Notes: generated by a model not told the origin, from the sequence alone. A stretch of 25,793 bases of DNA from Candidatus Bathyarchaeota archaeon (GCA_018397055.1 JAGTQS010000014.1:1-25793); one strand, 5' to 3'; shown: positions 1 to 7,475, counted from the stretch's first letter. Numbers and translations: made by a program.

Positions 1-2
1 AA

Positions 3-191
3 GTGCCCAATCTTTTAGAAAGAGTGTATGAACGTGTTTTCACTTCAGTTTATCTATTATCAACCCTAATTAGTGCTCCACCTCCCCCTCCAGACTTGAT
101 AGCATCATCGGCAAAAAGTCAAATAGTTGAACCTGAAAAGAAAGAGCCTAAAGAAATAATCTATCCACAAAATAAGCCAAAATGGGCATAA
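3..191 (+). CDS. C-terminal part of an unknown membrane-anchored protein (5' end outside window)
   Basis: The reading frame is open from the window edge and stops at 189-191, so this is probably the tail of a longer gene. The GTG at 3 is only the first possible start inside the window. The visible 62 residues hold one hydrophobic stretch (about residues 12-25, VFTSVYLLSTLISA), a run of five prolines, and a charged Lys/Glu/Pro-rich tail. This looks like a membrane segment followed by a flexible soluble tail. No family is recognised, and function cannot be inferred from this fragment. Confidence 0.45.
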   Translation: MPNLLERVYERVFTSVYLLSTLISAPPPPPDLIASSAKSQIVEPEKKEPKEIIYPQNKPKWA

Positions 192-227
192 TTTTCAAGG
201 TTTTCAGTTAATGGTTGATAATCGATA

Positions 228-237
228 ATTTATAATA
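228..237 (+). promoter_or_regulatory. Candidate TATA box for the small gene at 293
   Basis: ATTTATAATA lies in a very A/T-rich stretch 56-65 bases before the ATG at 293. The expected start of transcription is near 260, leaving a short leader that contains the ribosome-binding site GAGGTGA at 281-287. The call rests on sequence resemblance only. Confidence 0.35.
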
Positions 238-292
238 AAAAAGCAATAAAACATAAATATTAAGAAAATAATCTAACTATGAGGTGATTTGA

Positions 293-493
293 ATGCCAAT
301 AAAATATAGAAAAGACGAAGTCTATAAACTTCCGAATAACGATAGAGAACGATTAAAAATCTACGATAAAATAATCTTTAACGCTTTAACTAACAGAGAC
401 GAAAATAACCAAGTTGTTACAGCAAAAATCAGAATCATCTTAACATCAACAAACATTATGATATATCCATCAAAAGAATACTTCATAGATTAG
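293..493 (+). CDS. Small basic protein of unknown function
   Basis: This gene encodes 66 residues. The start is well supported: GAGGTGA at 281-287 sits five bases before the ATG and a TATA-like box lies upstream. The protein is rich in Lys, Arg, Asn and Ile, with a basic N-terminus and a likely beta-rich C-terminal half (AKIRIILTSTNIMIYP). It has no signal peptide, membrane segment or cysteine motif. The gene converges on a small leftward gene and overlaps its 3' end by 11 bases. No family is recognised. Confidence 0.5.
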   Translation: MPIKYRKDEVYKLPNNDRERLKIYDKIIFNALTNRDENNQVVTAKIRIILTSTNIMIYPSKEYFID

Positions 494-596
494 GCGGAGA
501 ACAACCTTCTAAAATTAAATCATCATCAACCTTAACGATTAAACTACTAACTTCCAAATCTTCAAAAAGTCGAGACTCACCTTCACGATATTCCAT
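483..596 (-). CDS. Very small acidic protein, translationally coupled to the gene before it
   Basis: This gene encodes 37 residues beginning MEYREGESRLFEDLEV and is strongly acidic (VKVDDDLILEG). The ATG at 596 overlaps the 3' end of the preceding leftward gene (stop at 583-585) by 14 bases in another frame. GAGGAG at 599-604 lies just before it. This arrangement suggests coupling, with the second protein made by ribosomes finishing the first. The frame is open further upstream to 668, but no ribosome-binding site supports the longer form. It could instead be the remnant of one gene split by a frameshift. Function is unknown. Confidence 0.4.
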   Translation of the reverse strand: MEYREGESRLFEDLEVSSLIVKVDDDLILEGCSPPNL

Positions 597-759
597 GTCT
601 CCTCGCATAAGCAAAAAGCCAAATGAGATACTCAATTTCTCTCTTAGATAAATCAACAAAATATTCAACTTTATTATTCGATGTAATTTCTAAACAACAC
701 TCCCTAACAGCTCCATCTCTGTCCCTTAATCGAATTAACGAAAATGTTCGACCCTTCAT
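583..759 (-). CDS. Small protein of unknown function
   Basis: This gene encodes 58 residues beginning MKGRTFSLIRLRDRDG. The start is chosen at the ATG at 759 because GAGGG lies six bases before it. A longer frame reaches 831, but its extra 24 residues (MDFCIMLFHKLYSL...) look like non-coding translation. The protein alternates charged and hydrophobic residues and ends in a likely helix (REIEYLIWLFAYARRHG). It resembles a small DNA- or RNA-binding or regulatory protein in size only. It lies downstream of the broken RecA-like ATPase gene on the same strand. No family is recognised. Confidence 0.5.
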   Translation of the reverse strand: MKGRTFSLIRLRDRDGAVRECCLEITSNNKVEYFVDLSKREIEYLIWLFAYARRHGIS

Positions 760-844
760 TTTAGACCCTCTATGTATGGTATGAAAACTTAGGCTATATA
801 ATTTGTGAAAAAGCATTATGCAAAAATCCAAAAACCCAATAATC

Positions 845-887
845 TTTTACACTTATTTTTTACAATTCAAATACAAAAAGTGTAAAA
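845..887. repeat. Inverted repeat, 10-bp arms, at the end of the broken ATPase gene
   Basis: TTTTACACTT (845-854) and AAGTGTAAAA (878-887) are perfect inverted copies separated by 23 bases. They straddle the last codons of the RecA-like pseudogene and lie about 90-130 bases before the small leftward gene starting at 759. This may be an operator for that gene or a weak terminator hairpin for the ATPase. Confidence 0.4.
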
Positions 888-1650
888 AATGCTTTTTCTG
901 GAACTGGTTTTAACTTCGAAGCTGCATGTACAGCGTACGGCGGGAAACTTTGGAATCTTCCATTGTGAAGGGTGAAGACATAGCTTTTTTGTTCTCTTTT
1001 TACTCCTCTTAGCTTGTTCAGTTCTATTAGCCTCATGGTTCTCGACGATAATTGCTCAGAATACACTTGTCCGCCCACTGCCTCTCCGCGAATCTCCATG
1101 TCTGAAAGTGTAACCACCCCGTCAACAATGAAATCTAAAGGCGTCTGATCCGCTGTTTCTGAAACAAGAATAAGGTGCGTGCCAACCTCGTGGCAGAGCT
1201 CGCATAGGCTCTGCGTTAAAGCTGCACCTTGGTCTTTGAGGTTAGCATAATTTAACACGGCGTCCCAGCTGTCGATGACAACCACGGGATTGTCCATTTC
1301 CTCGGCGTCTTCATAAAGCATCTTAAAAAAGGTTAAAGCGTACCAAAATCAAATGGACACTTAACAGCCTCGAAATCTGAACCAAAAACCTTCATCATTC
1401 TATTAAGCGTTGCATTCACTATGTTTTTTTCAGGAATAATTTTCCTGATCCAAGGAAAAAGCGCATACAGTTTTTCTGGGGTTACTCTTGTTGAAAAGTA
1501 AAGTCCGTTACGTTCATTGCACACCTCTTTTAGAACTTCGAAGGCAAATATTGTTTTACCAGAGCCTGGTCTTCCCTTTATGAGCAATGTTTGACCAGGT
1601 TAGGATTCAAAAAATGATTTGATTTCATGTGGAACATTGTTTTCTTTCAT
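860..1650 (-). pseudogene. Broken RecA/KaiC-like (RAD55/GvpD-type) P-loop ATPase
   Basis: Read leftward from the ATG at 1650 (GGAGG eight bases before), the frame gives 16 residues, then a TAA stop at 1600-1602. It continues in the same frame into LLIKGRPGSGKTIFAFEVL, a textbook Walker A helix of the KaiC/RAD55/GvpD group. A second break lies between about 1321 and 1345, where the frame ends in TAA within a T/A run and homology resumes in another frame with MLYEDAEEMDNPVVVIDSW, the Walker B strand. The repaired product would be about 263 residues, normal for a single-domain family member. It follows a CheY-like receiver gene, a pairing common in archaeal signalling. Two independent lesions favour a true pseudogene, though sequencing or assembly errors at the A-run remain possible. 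The far C-terminus may run past the native end. Confidence 0.75.
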
Positions 1651-1730
1651 CTTGTTAGCCTCCGAATATGGAAAACTGAGATTTTATGAACAGAAAATAT
1701 TTGATTTTTGAAACACTAATCATGATTTTT

Positions 1731-2102
1731 TTACTCCCTAGACCTTTTTCTGATAACTTCTAAAAGCGTAACGGGGTTAACAGGCTTCATGATGTATGCG
1801 TCTGCCCCTAGTTTTAACGACGCAATAGCACTGTCAAGAGATGGGTAACCAGTCATCATAATCTTCACCATTCTAGGAAATTCCTCGTTCAGAATTTCCA
1901 GAAGCTCGGTTCCTTGCATTCCTGACAGTCTAATGTCCAGCAAAGCTATGTCGAAACAATTCTTCTCGATTTTCTCAGTAGCTTCTTCTCCTGATTCAGC
2001 GATTTCGACTTCGTAGCCTTTTGATTCCAGAATGGTTTTTAGGCTTTTCAAAATTTGCTGGTCGTCGTCCACGACTAAAATTTTTTTATGTTTCGTTTCC
2101 AT
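1731..2102 (-). CDS. CheY-like response regulator, single receiver domain
   Basis: This gene encodes 123 residues forming one complete receiver (REC) domain and nothing else. The acid pocket is D12-D13 (VVDDD), the phospho-acceptor is D56 (ALLDIRL), the switch Thr is T84 (IMMTGYP) and the conserved Lys is K106 (YIMKP). The start at 2102 is preferred to the TTG at 2120 because AGGAAG lies nine bases before it and the product then has the usual CheY length. With no output domain, it must act by protein-protein contact. The next gene on the strand is a RecA/KaiC-like ATPase that is now broken, so its original partner may be lost. No histidine kinase is visible in the window. Confidence 0.9.
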   Translation of the reverse strand: METKHKKILVVDDDQQILKSLKTILESKGYEVEIAESGEEATEKIEKNCFDIALLDIRLSGMQGTELLEILNEEFPRMVKIMMTGYPSLDSAIASLKLGADAYIMKPVNPVTLLEVIRKRSRE

Positions 2103-2234
2103 TTGTGGCGCTTCCTTCAATAAGTTTATGAGACTGCCTCTAACTTTCGATTGAGATTGTTCATGTTCTTTGGCTCATCTTGATTTTTTGCAAAATTTTG
2201 TGTGGCGTAAATCTTTGTTGACAGTATGTTTTTT

Positions 2235-2334
2235 AGACGCATCGTTTCGACCCAATCAGAAACGGCCGTTGCTGATTTCGTTTCTAACACCATTCAATTT
2301 TGCAGGAGTGGAGACTCTGTTCTGAGATGCGTCT
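2235..2334. other. Strongly foldable element in the receiver/topoisomerase intergenic region
   Basis: AGACGCATC (2235-2243) is complementary to GATGCGTCT (2326-2334) and could close a 100-base domain. Inside it, AATCAG/CTGATT (2254-2259 and 2272-2277) closes a hairpin containing AACGGCCGTT, and GAGT/ACTC (2306-2309 and 2314-2317) forms a second with a GGAG loop. Competing pairings exist: CGTTTC at 2243-2248 and again at 2279-2284 can each pair with GAAACG at 2259-2264, and GAGA/TCTC at 2324-2335 forms a local hairpin that competes with the outer stem. This fits a small RNA or a structured 5' leader of the leftward receiver gene. The 396 bases between 2102 and 2499 hold no convincing gene. Confidence 0.35.
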
Positions 2335-2357
2335 CTGAGTTTTCATAAACTTTATGG

Positions 2358-2369
2358 ATTTATAATATC
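2358..2369 (-). promoter_or_regulatory. Candidate TATA box facing the structured element and receiver gene
   Basis: Read leftward, TTATAAAT in this stretch matches the archaeal TATA consensus. A start of transcription about 25 bases downstream would fall near 2335, at the edge of the structured element. A leader of some 235 bases would then precede the receiver gene. The same A/T-rich stretch could serve rightward. Confidence 0.3.
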
Positions 2370-2450
2370 GTATTATGTCTTCTAAGTCAAAACTAAGTCG
2401 AAATCCTAACTGCATTAAGACAGAATCGTAAGGCGAGAGTATAGGGAAAC

Positions 2451-2458
2451 TTTAAAAA
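2451..2458 (+). promoter_or_regulatory. Candidate TATA box for topoisomerase IB
   Basis: TTTAAAAA lies about 45 bases before the TTG start at 2499, predicting transcription from roughly 2480 and a leader of about 20 bases. That is short, as expected for many archaeal genes lacking a strong ribosome-binding site. Confidence 0.35.
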
Positions 2459-2498
2459 TGTCTATGTAAGATTCAATCGGAAGCGAGAGAGATGTCTA

Positions 2499-4283
2499 TT
2501 GCAGCATCTGTTCCACAATGGCATAGTTGTTCCAAAGTATGAGTGGAAGAGGTTCAGCATAAAAATAAGAGGCAAAGAAGTTCAGCTTACGCCGCACCAG
2601 GAAGAGATGGCTGTCGCTTGGGTCAAGAAACTCGGAACCGAGTATGTTAATGATAAGGTTTTTGTAAACAATTTTTTCAACGATTTCCGCGAAGCCTTAA
2701 GGTTAAAGGAAAAACTTGAACCTGCTGATTTCGACTTTTCAGCCATCATTAACTACTTGGAAAAGGAAAAGGCTGCTAAGCTTAGTCTCTCAAAAGCTGA
2801 GAAAAAAAGGCTGGCAGAGGAACGGAAGAAGCTAAAAGAGGCCGTTAAGGAAAAATTTGGATACGCAGTCGTTGACGGCGTCAAAACAGAGATTAGCAAT
2901 TACGTTGCTGAACCATCCTGCATTTTTATGGGAAGAGGCAGACATCCGAAGCGTGGCTGCTGGAAACAGGGACCAAGCGAGGAGGACATTGAGCTTAACC
3001 TTTCTCCAGACGCTCCGTTGCCCCCAGGCGGATGGAAGAGAACTTGGCAGAAAGACGTCATGTGGGTCGCAAGGTGGACGGATAAGCTTTCTGGGAAAAT
3101 GAAATATGTTTGGCTTGCAGAGAGCAGCGTACCAAAGCAGATGAGGGACGTACAGAAGTTCGAAAAGGCAAAGGAGCTTCAGAGAAACATTGAGCGCATC
3201 AAGAACCATATTATGGCGAACTTGGATTCTGCTGATATGAAAAGACGTAAAACGGCGACCGTCTGCTACTTGATTGACAGGTTCAAAATAAGAGTGGGCG
3301 ACGAGAAAGACCCTGATGAGGCGGACACGGTTGGCGCCTCAACCCTTAGACCGGAGCACATCAAGTTTGATGAAGGTGGAAAGGTCACGCTTCATTTTTT
3401 GGGTAAGGATTCTGTTCCACACATTTTCGAGGACAGGCTTCCTGAAAACGTTATAAGGAATCTCAAAGAGTTTTCAGCTAATGCGAAGTCTACGTTGTTT
3501 AATGGTGTCGACTCGACCCGTGTAAGCGAGTTCCTTGGAGAAGTTGTAAGCGGGCTTTCAGCAAAGGTTTTCCGAACATACTACGCGTCGCAGGCTGTTA
3601 AGGGTAAGCTTGATACAACGCCTGTCAAGGTTGAAGACCCAGACCATTTCAAAAAGTACGTGGCTACGATGGCTAACCTTGAGGCTGCCAAAACGTGCAA
3701 CCATAAACGTAAAATCCCGAAAACGTGGGCTTCTTCGCTTCAAAAGCAGGAAGAAAAACTTAGGAGCCTAATCGAAAAATCAAGGGCTGCCCAAGCGAAA
3801 ATGCAGCAGCTGATTAAGGAAAAGGAACAGCAGTTTTTGACAGTTCTGAACAAGGAAGAAGAGCGGCTAAAAACTTTGATGCAGGATTTGGAAATTCTTC
3901 AACAATCTAGTTCTGAGATGCTTCAAGGTAAACAGGGTCAAGCCTTGGCTCGAAGGATTGCCCAGAAAACGAAAGCTGTTAAGGTGCAAAGAGAGCGTAT
4001 TAAGAGAATTAAGGAAAAACATTTGGAACAAATTAGGAGACTGCGGCAAAGAAGAGACGTTAGATTGCAACGTGACAGAAACGCCATTGAGCGGTTGAGG
4101 CTTCAGGTTGAAGCTAAGAAGAAGACCCGAGACTTCAATTTAGGTACCTCTTTGAAGAGTTACATTGACCCCCGCATTTACTATAATTGGGGTAAAAACG
4201 TCAACTACGATTGGAAGCTCTATTACCCTAAATCTCTTCAGAAAAAGTTCTCGTGGGTCGAAAACAACTCAGTAACATTCTGA
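2499..4283 (+). CDS. topIB: DNA topoisomerase IB, eukaryote-type
   Basis: This 594-residue enzyme relaxes DNA supercoils by nicking one strand through a 3'-phosphotyrosine bond. It aligns by eye along the full core, linker and C-terminal domains of human TOP1. The five catalytic residues are all present: R265 (KIRVGDEK), K303 (FLGKDS), R359 (AKVFRTYYAS), H402 (CNHKRKIPK) and the nucleophile Y555 (SYIDPRI). RGRHPKRG at 146-153 matches the core cap region. Residues 412-545 form a long, highly charged coiled-coil linker. The eukaryotic charged N-terminal domain is missing, as in known archaeal members. The only usable in-frame start is TTG at 2499; the ATG at 2492 is out of frame. It converges on tiaS with a 10-base gap. 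Type IB enzymes are known in Thaumarchaeota and related TACK archaea and are absent from most other archaea, so this gene is a lineage clue. Confidence 0.97.
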   Translation: MQHLFHNGIVVPKYEWKRFSIKIRGKEVQLTPHQEEMAVAWVKKLGTEYVNDKVFVNNFFNDFREALRLKEKLEPADFDFSAIINYLEKEKAAKLSLSKAEKKRLAEERKKLKEAVKEKFGYAVVDGVKTEISNYVAEPSCIFMGRGRHPKRGCWKQGPSEEDIELNLSPDAPLPPGGWKRTWQKDVMWVARWTDKLSGKMKYVWLAESSVPKQMRDVQKFEKAKELQRNIERIKNHIMANLDSADMKRRKTATVCYLIDRFKIRVGDEKDPDEADTVGASTLRPEHIKFDEGGKVTLHFLGKDSVPHIFEDRLPENVIRNLKEFSANAKSTLFNGVDSTRVSEFLGEVVSGLSAKVFRTYYASQAVKGKLDTTPVKVEDPDHFKKYVATMANLEAAKTCNHKRKIPKTWASSLQKQEEKLRSLIEKSRAAQAKMQQLIKEKEQQFLTVLNKEEERLKTLMQDLEILQQSSSEMLQGKQGQALARRIAQKTKAVKVQRERIKRIKEKHLEQIRRLRQRRDVRLQRDRNAIERLRLQVEAKKKTRDFNLGTSLKSYIDPRIYYNWGKNVNYDWKLYYPKSLQKKFSWVENNSVTF

Positions 4284-4293
4284 GCTGATGTTT

Positions 4294-5640
4294 TTAATGC
4301 CCATAAAATAACTCGTATGACAAAACCTGCTTGTTTAGCCTTGCATCTACAGTCTTTTCCAGCCCATACCTTGAAAGAGGTTTTGTGAGATGCCTCTGCG
4401 AATGTGGAGACGTCACGTATAAGCCAGGTTTTATGGGTCTTTCAATTTCAGAAACAATTTTTTTCAAATTTTTTCCGTGAAAACCGCATTTAAGGCATTC
4501 GAAACCTTGTCCTTTGCCCATTGACTTCATTCTTTTTCCGCAGGTTGAGCACTTCGGGTTCATGTGGACAAGGAGTACGACTGGTTTTATGAGTTGTATT
4601 TTTTCCGCATTAACGGTCGTCGGATTGGTTTGAGATTTAGGTCGTACTCCACCGTAGACTTCCACGATGTCTCCTTGAATCAGCTTCATGGCGACATCTC
4701 GAAGGGTTCCAGTGGGTTCGTAGGCTGCGCAGTCTACTTTTCCCGTTTTGTCTTGGATTTGGAAAACTACGTGTCCGCCCTGAATGACTCGTGGTTCTGC
4801 CGCTACTTCTCCCCGAATGATGACAGGATTAAATGGTTTGACCTCACCTGTCGAGACTGCTCTTTTAAGGTGCGCGTCGGTTCCCTGGTTTGTCTTGAAG
4901 ATTGTCCAACGTTCAATCGGTTCGTGGCTTACCACAATTTCATGTCCACGTCTAACGGCTTCAACCGTTTCTCCCCTAATGCCGTAGAGAATAGGGTCTG
5001 GTCCTCTTGGAGTTATGAGGATGCGTCCTGTTTCAGGGTCGACGTTGTTGAAGATTTGTCGTCTTAGCTGCCGGTCCATTTGAAGAACTGAAGAGCCGTC
5101 TATTCTTCTAGGGGTTCCCCTATTCTGTTTTATTCTATAGGCTATGAACTCGAAAGTGTGGTCTCCCTTAAGCTGGGCTCCTATCGCAGCAAGTCCACCT
5201 ATGATGCCCCTTCCAGTCTTGAACCCAATTGCCTCAGCCTTGTATTTCGCAATTAACTTAAGAGCCTCCTTTTTCGTGACGACGCTTGTTATTGTCCGTT
5301 CAGCGAAGGCTTCGACAGCAGCTGGCACCTCGCCTTTGAAGAACACTATCCCAGGCTCAGTTCCAGCCTCACTGAGCTCAGATTCCTTTTCAACAGTCTC
5401 GGTGACAAGTTCCTTAACTTCGTCCATCTGTTGAGGCTCACACAAAATCCTCAAACACAAAGCTCCGTTTCCACGGGTTTTCCAAGGCACATTCGGGTTC
5501 AACCTAACCAGAAATGGATAGTCAAAAAAAGAGACTCCTAGCTTGCTTAGCTGTTCGATGATTAAGGCCGCAACATAGGTTGTGCATCCGCCCTTTCGGG
5601 AATCTGTGTCGTCGAAGCCGATATGCAACTTTTCCATCAT
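4294..5640 (-). CDS. tiaS: tRNA(Ile2) 2-agmatinylcytidine synthetase TiaS
   Basis: TiaS attaches agmatine to C34 of the CAU-anticodon tRNA-Ile, letting it read AUA instead of AUG. It is archaea-specific and essential. The product is 448 residues, the usual length. The N-terminal signature FDDTDS is at 9-14, followed by GGCTTYVA. A kinase-like catalytic region includes RGNGALCLR near 56-64. An OB fold runs from about 275 to 345 (VIIRGEVAAEPRVIQGGHVV). A C-terminal zinc ribbon uses C364, C367, C382 and C385. Two adjacent ATG codons (5640 and 5637) could each be the start, and no strong ribosome-binding site separates them. The gene appears to be its own transcription unit, with a TATA-like box about 60 bases upstream. 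Confidence 0.96.
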   Translation of the reverse strand: MMEKLHIGFDDTDSRKGGCTTYVAALIIEQLSKLGVSFFDYPFLVRLNPNVPWKTRGNGALCLRILCEPQQMDEVKELVTETVEKESELSEAGTEPGIVFFKGEVPAAVEAFAERTITSVVTKKEALKLIAKYKAEAIGFKTGRGIIGGLAAIGAQLKGDHTFEFIAYRIKQNRGTPRRIDGSSVLQMDRQLRRQIFNNVDPETGRILITPRGPDPILYGIRGETVEAVRRGHEIVVSHEPIERWTIFKTNQGTDAHLKRAVSTGEVKPFNPVIIRGEVAAEPRVIQGGHVVFQIQDKTGKVDCAAYEPTGTLRDVAMKLIQGDIVEVYGGVRPKSQTNPTTVNAEKIQLIKPVVLLVHMNPKCSTCGKRMKSMGKGQGFECLKCGFHGKNLKKIVSEIERPIKPGLYVTSPHSQRHLTKPLSRYGLEKTVDARLNKQVLSYELFYGH

Positions 5641-5695
5641 AAAGCAGTCTCAAACTTCCATGGGTGAGTATTCCTTAACGTAAAGACTTCTCAAT

Positions 5696-5710
5696 GATAA
5701 TATTTATTAC
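5696..5710 (-). promoter_or_regulatory. Candidate promoter of tiaS
   Basis: Read leftward, AATAAATATTATC forms a TATA-like box 56-70 bases before the tiaS start. The rest of the stretch from 5641 to 5822 holds no gene that I can support. Confidence 0.3.
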
Positions 5711-5822
5711 TGCCCCCAAAGAAAATCACTTTCAGCCGGATGACGAGAAGGCATTTGATTGACCCTCATGATAGCTCAGAGTTAAACCGACGGCTAAAAA
5801 ATCCCAAAAAATAACGAACATC

Positions 5823-6113
5823 TTAAGTGATTTTCTTAACCCTGCTTCTGTGGAACAACAGTTCATAGTTTTCGCCCATGTACCATCCGAACGTTGCCAT
5901 TATCGCCCCGAAGGCAACCATGAGCAACTGCGTGAACAAGTCAAAAGTGAAAATGGCAGCTGAGCCAGCTAAGGCATATAAGCCAAACACGTATACAGTG
6001 GCTCCTGCAACAGCAGAGACCACTATGCCTAAGGTTCCATGGATTACCCTTCCAAGCACAATACCTACACACAAGGTAACTGGAATGATTAAAAAGGCCA
6101 AGAACACTTTCAT
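5823..6113 (-). CDS. Small three-helix membrane protein, unknown function
   Basis: The gene encodes 96 residues, largely hydrophobic. Three likely membrane helices lie at about 2-22, 27-50 and 55-80, with glycine-rich faces (GIVLGRVIHGTLG). A short basic tail (FHRSRVKKIT) is probably cytoplasmic by the positive-inside rule. The start at 6113 is supported by AGGAG six bases before it. The first helix could act as an uncleaved signal anchor. It stands between tiaS and the RAM protein gene on the same strand, with about 210 bases of leader or promoter sequence before it. No catalytic or transport motif is visible and no family is recognised. Confidence 0.65.
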   Translation of the reverse strand: MKVFLAFLIIPVTLCVGIVLGRVIHGTLGIVVSAVAGATVYVFGLYALAGSAAIFTFDLFTQLLMVAFGAIMATFGWYMGENYELLFHRSRVKKIT

Positions 6114-6227
6114 CCATTGCTCCTGCCGTCACGTTCAAGTAGCCACATTTTTGGATGACAACTTAAAAAGCCCAGATACTTAAACATAATTCCCCCAAAC
6201 AATTTTCGTATAGAAAAATTGACCCGA

Positions 6228-6237
6228 CTATATATAG
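6228..6237 (-). promoter_or_regulatory. Palindromic TATA box upstream of the small membrane protein gene
   Basis: CTATATATAG is a perfect palindromic TATA element. Used leftward it predicts transcription from about 6203 and a 90-base leader before the membrane-protein gene starting at 6113. Direction cannot be decided from the box itself. Confidence 0.35.
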
Positions 6238-6326
6238 CCCTCCCCCCTCTGCTGCTAGCGCACATAAACCATCGTAGACGCAATAACAGAAAGAAAAGTA
6301 GGCGACCCTTAGTTTCCCTTAGGCAA

Positions 6327-6566
6327 CTATGACATTGCCTCAATCACTATCATGGTCAACGTAGACCTAACTTTAGAGATTCTCCTTATACGCCACGTGA
6401 TGAGCTCCTTAAGCTTATCCATCGAGTCAGCCTCAACCTTGGCTATTACATCGTAAACCCCGTAAACAAAATAGGCCTCCTTAACTCCCTCAATCTTCTT
6501 AAGCTCGCCAAGAACCTCGCCTTCCGACCCTATCTCAGCATTAATCAACACAAACGCAATCGGCAT
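6327..6566 (-). CDS. Stand-alone Lrp/AsnC ligand-binding (RAM) domain protein
   Basis: This 79-residue protein consists of only the effector-binding domain of Lrp/AsnC regulators, with no helix-turn-helix. The typical pattern is visible: a first strand (MPIAFVLINAEIG), a helix (EVLGELKKIEGVKEAYFVYG), the YGVYDVIAKVEA strand pair, and a final strand (STLTMIVIEA). The start at 6566 is preferred over the longer frame to 6638 because it follows GTGAGG by eight bases and matches the usual length. Such proteins form rings of dimers and bind amino acids or other small molecules, and may modulate full-length Lrp proteins. A TATA-like box at about 6617-6629 precedes it. It is transcribed divergently from the unknown gene at 6759. 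Confidence 0.9.
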   Translation of the reverse strand: MPIAFVLINAEIGSEGEVLGELKKIEGVKEAYFVYGVYDVIAKVEADSMDKLKELITWRIRRISKVRSTLTMIVIEAMS

Positions 6567-6758
6567 ACCCAATTCCTCACTTAACCCAATTTTTACTGAT
6601 ACATAGTCACTTAAAGATATTAAATATTTTCGTCTCAATTACAAAAATTAGGCTTTTTCCCAAGTTTTCCTCACAGCCCTCAACATCAACCAAATTTTTA
6701 ATAGTAACCAGCAACCTTAATTGGAAACAGAAGACACCTTCTCTTGGGAGACGCAGAT

Positions 6759-7475
6759 TTGGATTCTCTAGAAAAAATAGGAATTGAAATCCGCAAAATT
6801 GAGGAACGCAAAACAGACACCTGGATTGACATAAGCCTAGAAGAGCTAAGGAAAGGCGTAGTTCGATTCTACAGAGTCAACGACCCATTAACAGGACAGT
6901 GGCTGTTCAAAATCTGCAGAGACGTAGAAATGCAACGAACCACCGTTAAGGCCATCAAATGCCCGTCTGGAATAGGCTTTTCACAACTAGAAGGACGCAC
7001 GATGCTTTTCCAAAAAAGCCTCACAGAAGGCTACTGCTACGACGTCGTGTCACTATCATACCTTGACGACAAACAAAGACTCCGAAGAAACGTCGTCGTA
7101 AACATAGACGAGGTGCCTGAAATCCTCAAAAACCACTTCAAAATCGTAGACTACCAGGAAGCAACAGGAAAACAAGCCGTTGGAAAAAGCCTCGTCACAT
7201 TGTGCGAAGAAAACGACGAAAAAAAGATGCTTTTTCTCTTCCTAATCGAAAGAGCTTGGCCTCTTTCAACAGTTCCCCCAGAAGTAAGCACAAAAATGAT
7301 TGACCTTTACAAGATGATAAAGAGCCTCGAAAAAGCAGCACTTGAAGAAATATACACAAAAGCGCAAGAACAACACCAACTTGCAAGAGAAGAAACCGAC
7401 CGCCTACTTAACATCCTGGAAACCGAAGGCAAAATCCAAAAAACAGACCAATACATCAAAACAAGGAACAAATAA
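6759..7475 (+). CDS. Unknown conserved-looking protein with a C-terminal helical hairpin
   Basis: This product of 238 residues is clearly coding: it has a long unbroken frame, even codon use and charged, helix-rich composition. No family is recognised. Its N-terminal two thirds mixes strands and helices (WIDISLEELRKGVVRFYRV, GQWLFKICRD). The last 65 residues form an amphipathic helical region (KAALEEIYTKAQEQHQLAREE). The TTG at 6759 is chosen because GGGAG lies eight bases before it. An in-frame TTG at 6744 would add five residues. There is no signal peptide or membrane segment, so it is probably cytoplasmic. It precedes the NAD(P)HX repair gene by 73 bases on the same strand. Confidence 0.75.
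   Translation: MDSLEKIGIEIRKIEERKTDTWIDISLEELRKGVVRFYRVNDPLTGQWLFKICRDVEMQRTTVKAIKCPSGIGFSQLEGRTMLFQKSLTEGYCYDVVSLSYLDDKQRLRRNVVVNIDEVPEILKNHFKIVDYQEATGKQAVGKSLVTLCEENDEKKMLFLFLIERAWPLSTVPPEVSTKMIDLYKMIKSLEKAALEEIYTKAQEQHQLAREETDRLLNILETEGKIQKTDQYIKTRNK

Noticed and set aside
4564..5067. Rightward 167-codon frame inside tiaS
   Set aside because: It is the antisense of the conserved OB-fold and catalytic region of TiaS, with no start signal.
5740..5800. Possible C/D-box guide RNA (GATGACG and ATGATAG elements)
   Set aside because: Neither the C nor D boxes match the consensus well enough, and no clear CTGA pair is spaced correctly on either strand.
6110..6343. Leftward 77-codon frame between the membrane protein and RAM genes
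   Set aside because: It overlaps the promoter region, has no supported start, and its Cys/Arg-rich translation looks random.
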